A stretch of 18,747 nt of DNA from Bacillota bacterium (GTDB lineage: Bacteria; Bacillota; Clostridia; Lachnospirales; Lachnospiraceae), in NCBI GenBank assembly GCA_023415475.1, contig JAEZKL010000118.1, positions 1 to 18,747 of the forward strand, given 5' to 3'. A model generated the notes under the pieces. The model did no database searches, was not told the origin of the DNA, and saw nothing but the letters and a program-made list of their open reading frames with translations. Shown here piece by piece: positions 12,711 to 18,747 of the stretch (position 1 is the first letter of the stretch; each line of letters opens with the position of its first letter). The position numbers and the translations under genes are program-made.

Positions 12711-12837
12711 CATCCTGCCAAAGATCAGGTAACATACTTCTAATTTGACCACCCCGAACGCATTTATGCAACACATAGTTGCTCATAACAAAGTGAACAG
12801 TGTTCCCTTTATGGAGTGATTTTTGCTACATACTATG

Positions 12838-12877
12838 AAAAAGGAACATAAATCTCTATTAGGGATTCATGTTCCTT
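12838..12877 (-). terminator. Intrinsic terminator at the end of the HAD-chemoreceptor transcript
   Basis: On the minus strand a 17-bp stem (12877-12861 with 12857-12841, two imperfect pairs) with a 3-base loop is followed by a run of T (12842-12838). It lies 70 bases after the chemoreceptor stop codon. The remaining bases to the dioxygenase promoter (12711-12837) show only a short dyad, GAACA-G-TGTTC, near 12794-12804. Confidence 0.85.
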
Positions 12878-12946
12878 GGGGTTACTATGTAATCAGCTGT
12901 GAATACTTTCGTTTCTCACAGATCGGTACTTATTGCAAGATATGTT

Positions 12947-14683
12947 TTAGCTGCATTCTCTTAATTTCATCTTTTGCAGCATTGTTCGCAGTAGATCTGA
13001 TTGTGCCGTCAGCTGCTCACTGGCAGCGGCACTCTCCTGTGCTGTGGCAGAATTCATTCTGATAATATCGGAGATATTAGTAATTCGAACCAATACATGC
13101 TCGATTGCTCTTTGCTGCTTATTTGTTTCCTCAAGAATGCGATTCACAGCATCTGCTGCCACATCAATTTGATCCTCCGTATCCTTTAAGACCTTAGCTG
13201 TTATCTTAACCTCTTCGTCACCCTGTTGTACCGCATCCAGCGTAGCCTTTATCATGCGCTCCGTTTGTTTGGAAGCAATAGCACACTTTTCAGCCAGCTT
13301 AGCCACTTCATTTGCAACGACAGTAAAACCTTTTCCTGCTTCACCGGCTCTGGCCGCTTCAATCTGTGCGTTAAGAGCCAGTAGATTCGTCTGATCTGCG
13401 ATATCATTAATGCTTTGAAGAATCGTTACGATCTGTTCGCTGGTATCATTAATATCAGACATGGTCTCCACTAATCCATTCATTTTATCTTTTCCGATTC
13501 CCGCACTGCTTCGTGCACTCTTAGAGAGCTTATCGGCGGTCTCGCATAAAGCCTCATTGGATTTCGCATTTCCCAGGATGGTTTGAATTGATTCTGATAT
13601 TTCATTAATCGCCATGTTCTGCTCGGCGGTTCCTTCTGCCAGGTTCATCGCTCCATCCGACACCTGATTTGCTCCTGCATGTACCTCTACGGAGGCATGC
13701 TCAATGCGTCGGAATACATCGTTCAGGAAGTCCAGTATTCTGGCTAAGGAGACCTGGATCGGTTTGAAATCGCCTGCGTAATCCTGATCAAGTTCAATCG
13801 TGAGGTCATTATCCACTATGTGAGCAAGCTTATCTGAAATATCACATATGTAAGCATTCAATGCCTCCACGGTGTCGGATAAGCCCTCTGAAAGAACTCC
13901 GATCTCATTATCTCCCTCTTTCGTTATCCTTACCTGAAGATTTCCATGTGCTATTTCCCGTGAGACAGAGGTCAACTGTTCCAGAGGCTCACAAATATCC
14001 CGAATTGCCTTATTCACTCTCTTAATAATCGTAAGCAATATGTATGACATTAAAATTAAAGCAATAATCGTTACAAGGATGCTGATTACAAGGGTTTGCT
14101 TGTTAAGGATGGAGCCCTGCTCACTCATAAAGGCAAACAGACTACTGATGGAGCTCTCCAGTTCTTTGGCTAGGCCTGCTGCGTCGCCACTATATAATTT
14201 GGTTGAATTATATCTGCCCTGTTCTCTTTCATATTGCACAATGCGGTCCTTCATCGGCAGGTATTCCTTCAGTAGCAGCATAATGTTATCGTAAGCTTCC
14301 CTGCTTTCCGGGTTCTTCATAATTGCTGATAATCTGTTAGCATCCTGAAGTAATTCTTCGGACAGGGTCTCGATTCGGCTTATACTTTCCTCCTGATTAG
14401 CAGTGGTTGAATCGTATACCAGATATCGTAATTCTGCATGAAGAGAGTTAAATTTAATCTCAAGACTGCCTACCTTACCTTGTCCGGAGCCATAGACTTC
14501 AAACACCGATTGATTCACCAAGGTAACTGTCATTATCAACCCCATCAGTAGAATTAGCATGATGCATAAGGTACTGATTGCTCTGTAAAAGGAGTGTTTC
14601 AACTGCCCACTGACACTATTTTGTGTTAATTCTTGCGATAATCTTCGCTTTCTGGAAGCTTTACGAAATTGAATGGACTTCAT
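12947..14683 (-). CDS. Methyl-accepting chemotaxis protein
   Basis: A 578-residue transmembrane chemoreceptor that would signal through CheA/CheW to the flagellar motor. TM1 is at about residues 33-57 and TM2 at 197-220. The ~140-residue helical extracytoplasmic region between them looks like a four-helix-bundle ligand domain. A HAMP domain (~221-275) and the long cytoplasmic signalling coiled coil follow. The conserved hairpin tip is present (LLALNAQIEAARAGEAGKGF...VANEVAKLAE). There is no CheR-docking pentapeptide at the C-terminus. The start lies one base past the HAD stop, and its ribosome binding site GAGGT is part of the last HAD codons. The two are therefore co-transcribed and probably translationally coupled. 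The ligand is unknown. Confidence 0.95.
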   Translation of the reverse strand: MKSIQFRKASRKRRLSQELTQNSVSGQLKHSFYRAISTLCIMLILLMGLIMTVTLVNQSVFEVYGSGQGKVGSLEIKFNSLHAELRYLVYDSTTANQEESISRIETLSEELLQDANRLSAIMKNPESREAYDNIMLLLKEYLPMKDRIVQYEREQGRYNSTKLYSGDAAGLAKELESSISSLFAFMSEQGSILNKQTLVISILVTIIALILMSYILLTIIKRVNKAIRDICEPLEQLTSVSREIAHGNLQVRITKEGDNEIGVLSEGLSDTVEALNAYICDISDKLAHIVDNDLTIELDQDYAGDFKPIQVSLARILDFLNDVFRRIEHASVEVHAGANQVSDGAMNLAEGTAEQNMAINEISESIQTILGNAKSNEALCETADKLSKSARSSAGIGKDKMNGLVETMSDINDTSEQIVTILQSINDIADQTNLLALNAQIEAARAGEAGKGFTVVANEVAKLAEKCAIASKQTERMIKATLDAVQQGDEEVKITAKVLKDTEDQIDVAADAVNRILEETNKQQRAIEHVLVRITNISDIIRMNSATAQESAAASEQLTAQSDLLRTMLQKMKLRECS

Positions 14684-14686
14684 ATC

Positions 14687-15502
14687 TTATACCTCATATT
14701 CTATAATATTGTATATGATATCAGCAATTGCACTTTCATCGTTGCTTACCGTAACTACGTCCGCAATCTCCTGAAGGGAAGGGAGAGCATTCTGTGTAGC
14801 GATGCCTACATCAGCCGCTTGCAGCATTTCAATATCATTGTTATAATCTCCTACTGCATAAATCTTTAAGCCCGGGTAGATTTTCTTCTTGATATAATGT
14901 AAGGCACTGCCCTTACTGACCCCATATGGAAGATATTCAAGATAAATCTCGGAAGAAAAGACCCAGCTAAGCTCTTCCTCGAGTCCATAACGCATCATTA
15001 ACTCATTGATTGCTTTCAATTCTTCTGGTTTTCCACAGAATAAGATTTTTATCCAAGGCAGCTCAAGGATATCCTGTAGTCCGCAAAACTCACAAGGCTG
15101 GTGAATTTCTATGATATAAGGGTCGGCCTTTGCATGTGGTGATACAAAATAACACATCTCGGGACAATAAATTTGAATTATAACCTCAGAGAACTCCTTA
15201 ATACATTGTTCAAAAAATGTTACCAGCTTAGCTTTGGGTAATTCCTTTAATGTGATAAATTGCTTCGCTGTAAAATCATATACACCACATCCGTTATATA
15301 AGATACAAGGTGCATTCACATTAATATCATCCAAGAATAATACGGAATTCAATTGGCTTCTTCCGGTGGCAACACCAAATAAGCCGCCGTTTTCCGCGAA
15401 ATAATTTATGGCATCCTGATTCTCTTTTGAAACAATACACTGTGTATTCAACAGAGTACCATCCATGTCACTAAGTAATAAAACATTCGAATATTTTTTC
15501 AT
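14687..15502 (-). CDS. Cof-type HAD-IIB family hydrolase
   Basis: A 271-residue cytoplasmic phosphatase of the haloacid dehalogenase superfamily, subclass IIB. Motif I is LLLSDMDGTLL, with nucleophile D12 and acid D14. Motif II is FGVATGRS, motif III includes the Lys of GVSKGSALHYI, and motif IV is VGDYNNDIEML. The cap domain between motifs II and III determines substrate. Cof-type enzymes typically hydrolyse sugar phosphates or similar small phosphomonoesters. The start ATG follows AAGGATAGG. It lies 38 bases after the response regulator, with no terminator between, and its stop is coupled to the chemoreceptor start. A phosphatase cotranscribed with a transporter, a kinase and a chemoreceptor suggests action on the imported or sensed compound. 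Confidence 0.92.
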   Translation of the reverse strand: MKKYSNVLLLSDMDGTLLNTQCIVSKENQDAINYFAENGGLFGVATGRSQLNSVLFLDDINVNAPCILYNGCGVYDFTAKQFITLKELPKAKLVTFFEQCIKEFSEVIIQIYCPEMCYFVSPHAKADPYIIEIHQPCEFCGLQDILELPWIKILFCGKPEELKAINELMMRYGLEEELSWVFSSEIYLEYLPYGVSKGSALHYIKKKIYPGLKIYAVGDYNNDIEMLQAADVGIATQNALPSLQEIADVVTVSNDESAIADIIYNIIEYEV

Positions 15503-15540
15503 ATACCTATCCTTCTTCTGACAGACTATAGGGTTTCACT

Positions 15541-16320
15541 TTAGTTACGTTTCTTGACAAATCCTGTAGGAGACATCGACGTATAGCGCTTGAAAACCGA
15601 GCAAAAATGTTTATAATCCGAGAAGCCTGTCATATCTGATATCTCATACACACGGTATCTTCCTGTATTTAACAGTCGGATTGCCTGTTGGACACGATAA
15701 GCGTTAAGCAAATCGAGAAAGGAATGATCCGTCACTTCCTTAAACTTACGGCTCAAATAACTGGCACTTACTCCCAGTTCCTCCGATATGGCTTCAATCC
15801 CGATCTTCTCCATATATTTTTCCTTGATTTTTTCAATGGACTTAGCAACATAGCCGCTTTCCGTATTATCCATCTCCATATAATAATTCAGGTCTTTTCT
15901 TGATGAGGGATTTTTCATGTTTTCCAGCATTAATTCTGCTTCCCTGTTCATATCCAGATGATCATGAAGACTTTGAATCACCTCAACAATCTTATTTTCA
16001 TCAATCGGTTTTACTAAATAATCATATGCTTTTAATTCAATTGCCTTTTTCGCATACTCAAATTCGGTGTAACTGGTTAAGATAATACTTTTAAATTTAA
16101 CCTGCTCAAGTCCACGTCGAACCATCTCAATACCATCTAATTTAGGCATCTTGATATCTGTGATTACTACATCCGGTTTGTATTCAATAATCTTTTGCAG
16201 TCCTTCCTCTCCATCTACAGCTTCCGCTACGACCACACAATCCATACTCAACCAATCAATGGTGAATACTAACCCTTTACGTATGATATCCTCATCTTCA
16301 GCTATTAATATTTTAAGCAT
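15541..16320 (-). CDS. YesN-like response regulator with AraC-type DNA-binding domain
   Basis: A 259-residue transcription factor. The N-terminal receiver domain has the acidic pair E8/D9, phospho-acceptor D55 in VITDIKMP, the Thr/Ser position in IILTSY and the Lys in YLVKP. A linker follows, then a C-terminal AraC double helix-turn-helix (ISEELGVSASYLSRKFKEVT and ISDMTGFSDYKHFCSVFKRY...SPTGF). The start is ATG 16320, with AGGAGG at 5-6 bases; the ATG at 16344 has none. It overlaps the end of the kinase gene by 8 bases, so the pair is translationally coupled. It is shorter than Bacillus YesN (about 370 residues). It probably activates the upstream transporter genes. Confidence 0.95.
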   Translation of the reverse strand: MLKILIAEDEDIIRKGLVFTIDWLSMDCVVVAEAVDGEEGLQKIIEYKPDVVITDIKMPKLDGIEMVRRGLEQVKFKSIILTSYTEFEYAKKAIELKAYDYLVKPIDENKIVEVIQSLHDHLDMNREAELMLENMKNPSSRKDLNYYMEMDNTESGYVAKSIEKIKEKYMEKIGIEAISEELGVSASYLSRKFKEVTDHSFLDLLNAYRVQQAIRLLNTGRYRVYEISDMTGFSDYKHFCSVFKRYTSMSPTGFVKKRN

Positions 16321-18028
16321 TGTTACCTCCTTCTCCCATTCCATATTTAATCGGAAGAATAATTTTTAAGGTAGTTCCCTTATCCTGCTCGCTTTCTATC
16401 TGAATTCCATATTCCTCACCGTATTTTAGCTGTAAACGTCGGTTAATATTATATAATCCGGTATGACTGCTGCTATTGACACTACTGTTTAGTACCTGCT
16501 GCATTTCCTCAAGAACCTCCGGAGTCATGCCTGCTCCGTCATCAGAGCATATCATAACCAACCGGTCCGCTTCCTTATAACCACTGATTTCAACCACGAG
16601 ACGTTCACGACCTCGAAAGCCATACTTAATCGAATTCTCAATCATTGGCTGTATCAAAAGCTTTGGTATAATACACTCCTCAATCTCCGGTGTGATATCG
16701 ATCGAATATTGAAAACGCTGGTTGAAACGAAACTTTAAGATGCTCATATAATTCTCTGTATAAGCAATATCTTCGTCCACCGTGACTTCCTCTTGTGTAT
16801 TGCTGATACTGTAGCGGAGAAGTGTTGACAGATTTAATACCATCCTACTTGCGATATCCGGCTCCATCTTACACATAAATCGGATATTTTCCAGAGTATT
16901 AAATAAAAAATGTGGATTAAACTGAGACTCAAGCTGCTTTGTTTGAGAAAAGGCGACTAATTTGCCCATTTCCTTATTTCTTTCAATTTGATCCTTCAAG
17001 CTGTCCAGCATCTGGTTATATGCTACTGCTATTGTTTCAAATTCATCCTTGCTGTTAATGTTAATATGTGTATCCAAATCTCCTTCTTTTGCCTTCTCAA
17101 AGGTGTCAATAATAGCATAAAGATCCTTTGTTTTCCTCGCTGCCATTCCCTTTGAGCTGATAAATACAAATAAAATCATCATCGCAAAAACAAACAGCAA
17201 TATAAAGACAATATATTTTATAATCATTAATTGATTACTGAGGGTTAGGATCGAGTAAACCATGATTCGATTATTAAGAATTCCGCTGGTCGCCACAAAG
17301 AACTCGCCTGTCTCATTTGTTACATGCGTTTTTGTTTTCTCCACGGTTAAGTCAAAGCGATCCAAGGTATCAAAGAAGTTAAAATTATTTGCAACAAATA
17401 CCCATCCGTTTTCGTCCGTGATCACCGTCTGGGAATCCAGCTTCGCGATATCAATGAGGAATTGCCGGCTATCAATCACGAATACGGTATAGCCGCCGAT
17501 AACTCCATCTTTGATCATTGCCTTACCGATCACCAGCTGCATGTCCTCTTCCCCGGAGGCCTTGAATAATTTGATCGCAATCTTATTCGGACTTTGTTTC
17601 ATGATACGAAAAATACCCCAATTACCGGCATATCTGCCATCCAGGTATTCTGGTATGATATTTGTACCAGTGATAATCGGTGTTATATTCTGGTCGTAAA
17701 CATAAATATTAGCCTTCTTTTCCAGTAAATTGGAAACTCTATAAATATTTTCAAAGATTTCTACCCTTTGATCTACTTTAAGCTCACCCTCGAAAATCGC
17801 CTGTTGTTTTTCCAGCATAAAAATTAAATCCACATAGGAATTTACGGTTTTCTCAACAATAACGGTAATGGAAGTATTCTCATTCACTGTAGTACTCTCG
17901 ATAGAATATCTCCATATCCCAATAAATATTAATAAGCAAACCATAGTTAAAATTGCTACCGGGATGATTGAATATATCAACAGCATTCTACGGATACCTT
18001 CTTTATAATAGCTATGCTTTTTCTTCAT
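16313..18028 (-). CDS. YesM-like sensor histidine kinase
   Basis: A 571-residue membrane kinase. TM1 is at about residues 16-38. A large extracytoplasmic region of roughly 230 residues follows, with a Cache-like look (YVDLIFMLEKQQAIFEG ... VITDENGWVFVANN). TM2 comes next (MIIKYIVFILLFVFAMMILFVFI), then a HAMP domain. The His_kinase domain of the LytS/YesM type has the phospho-acceptor H373 in FNPHFLFNTLENI. The ATP-binding domain has IPKLLIQPMIENSIKYGF and CSDDGAGMTPEVL. The start follows GAGAGGGATG. The gene lies 24 bases after the permease gene and overlaps the response regulator, so it senses an external or binding-protein-delivered ligand in one operon with the transporter. Confidence 0.95.
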   Translation of the reverse strand: MKKKHSYYKEGIRRMLLIYSIIPVAILTMVCLLIFIGIWRYSIESTTVNENTSITVIVEKTVNSYVDLIFMLEKQQAIFEGELKVDQRVEIFENIYRVSNLLEKKANIYVYDQNITPIITGTNIIPEYLDGRYAGNWGIFRIMKQSPNKIAIKLFKASGEEDMQLVIGKAMIKDGVIGGYTVFVIDSRQFLIDIAKLDSQTVITDENGWVFVANNFNFFDTLDRFDLTVEKTKTHVTNETGEFFVATSGILNNRIMVYSILTLSNQLMIIKYIVFILLFVFAMMILFVFISSKGMAARKTKDLYAIIDTFEKAKEGDLDTHININSKDEFETIAVAYNQMLDSLKDQIERNKEMGKLVAFSQTKQLESQFNPHFLFNTLENIRFMCKMEPDIASRMVLNLSTLLRYSISNTQEEVTVDEDIAYTENYMSILKFRFNQRFQYSIDITPEIEECIIPKLLIQPMIENSIKYGFRGRERLVVEISGYKEADRLVMICSDDGAGMTPEVLEEMQQVLNSSVNSSSHTGLYNINRRLQLKYGEEYGIQIESEQDKGTTLKIILPIKYGMGEGGNNA

Positions 18029-18052
18029 ACAATCATCCCTCTCGCATTTCAG

Positions 18053-18747
18053 TTATAGGCTTATCTCCTTTTTACCAGATAACTTAAAAAATAGCAACAA
18101 TGATATTACTGTAGTTAAGGTAAGGATACTGGCTAAAGCCGCTGCTGTGCCATAGCTGGAACGGATAACCTCGGTATAGATGGCAACTGACATGGTTCTT
18201 GTATTGCCGGTATATAAGATGACGGAGGCACTTAATTCATTTATTATAGTAATCCAGCTTAATATGGCAACTGATATCACACCCGGCATCATCAGTATTG
18301 CAGTAACCTTGAAGAAGGTCTTGATCGGTGAATCTCCAAGACTGATAGCAGCCTCTTCCATGCTCGGACTGATCTGATATAGAATTGCGGCGCTGGAACG
18401 TAGTGTATATGGCAGACGGCGGACAACAAAGGCTATGATAATGATGACTGCGGTACCGCTGAGAAGCAAAGGCTTTTTATTAAAAGCAAGCAACAAGGTG
18501 ATACCTAGTACCGAACCCGGAATGATATAAGGGAACATTGTCATAGAATCAATGATATTGGTTAACCAGCTTAGTCTGCGTGTTGTAATATAAGCGATAA
18601 ACATTGCCATGAATACAATGATAATTATTGCAATGACACCAAATTTATAAGTATTGAGGATTGATTTTCCCAAGTTAGCGAAGATGGTTCGGTAACTATC
18701 CAAAGAAAATCCATCCGTAAACATTGCACCCTTGGTAGCTTTAAAGG
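18053..18747 (-). CDS. ABC transporter permease, FbpB/AfuB-like, 5'-truncated by window edge
   Basis: The C-terminal ~231 residues of an inner-membrane permease. The frame stays open to the right edge; the ATG at 18724 has no ribosome binding site and is probably internal. The phrase FSLDSYRTIF followed by a five- to six-helix unit looks like the second half of a double-length FbpB/AfuB-type permease. The EAA loop that contacts the ATPase is EEAAISLGDSPIKTFFKVTA, preceded by RRLPYTLRSSAAILYQISPS, a segment typical of this class. The class is usually annotated as ferric iron, but relatives carry sugar phosphates or phosphonates. It is the first visible gene of the permease-kinase-regulator-HAD-chemoreceptor series, 24 bases before the kinase. 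Confidence 0.88.
   Translation of the reverse strand, partial: FKATKGAMFTDGFSLDSYRTIFANLGKSILNTYKFGVIAIIIIVFMAMFIAYITTRRLSWLTNIIDSMTMFPYIIPGSVLGITLLLAFNKKPLLLSGTAVIIIIAFVVRRLPYTLRSSAAILYQISPSMEEAAISLGDSPIKTFFKVTAILMMPGVISVAILSWITIINELSASVILYTGNTRTMSVAIYTEVIRSSYGTAAALASILTLTTVISLLLFFKLSGKKEISL

Noticed and set aside
12603..12776. N-terminal extension of the dioxygenase to 12776
   Set aside because: It crosses the extended -10 promoter and the strong ribosome binding site for ATG 12602, and the added residues do not resemble the family.
1..18747. CRISPR array, tRNA or rRNA gene
   Set aside because: No regularly spaced direct repeats with unique spacers and no tRNA or rRNA signature were seen; the only repeats are palindromic elements and the short CAAGAATT cluster.

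Overview
The window looks like chromosomal DNA from a motile, spore-forming, low-GC anaerobe of the class Clostridia, most likely Lachnospiraceae-like. This rests on the leuS T-box leader, a PdaA-type cortex deacetylase, YesM/YesN-type two-component genes, a DUF2089 operon, strong AAGGAGG-type ribosome binding sites and AT-rich spacers. The assignment is by family resemblance only. No phage, CRISPR array, rRNA or tRNA gene was seen.

Layout. Bases 3-668 hold the 3' end of an exported L,D-transpeptidase, followed by an intrinsic terminator. Bases 947-2574 form a four-gene plus-strand operon with a near-consensus promoter: a DUF2089 zinc-ribbon/HTH protein, a SHOCT-like protein, a shorter protein that looks like a paralogue of its C-terminal domain, and a YvlD-like four-helix membrane protein. 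A YqeY-like gene with its own promoter follows (2797-3231). It converges on leuS (3473-5887, minus), which has a T-box leader with a CTC (Leu) specifier. Further minus-strand units are a GAF-GGDEF diguanylate cyclase, an EamA transporter, pdaA, trxA, an aldo/keto reductase and an extradiol (DODA-type) dioxygenase. A 53-residue plus-strand gene (10343-10504) has a forespore-type (sigma-G/F) promoter. The right end is a co-directional minus-strand cluster read leftwards: ABC permease (cut by the window edge), YesM-like kinase, YesN-like regulator, Cof-type HAD phosphatase and chemoreceptor, closed by a terminator at 12838-12877.

How the genes may work together. The right-hand cluster joins uptake, sensing, dephosphorylation and chemotaxis, probably for one ligand. 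The permease is of the class usually annotated as ferric iron, but the combination also fits sugar-phosphate uptake. The aldo/keto reductase promoter has a 19-bp spacer filled by the dyad CTTAAAG-N4-CTTTAAG, the arrangement known for MerR/AdhR-type aldehyde sensors, which points to control by reactive carbonyls.

The most unusual structural feature is a set of four non-coding palindromic, MITE-like elements (2578-2663, 3246-3458, 8578-8787, 10522-10598). Each lies 0-17 bases from a stop codon. They fall into two families by terminal repeats and shared core, and two are flanked by 4-bp direct repeats that look like target-site duplications.
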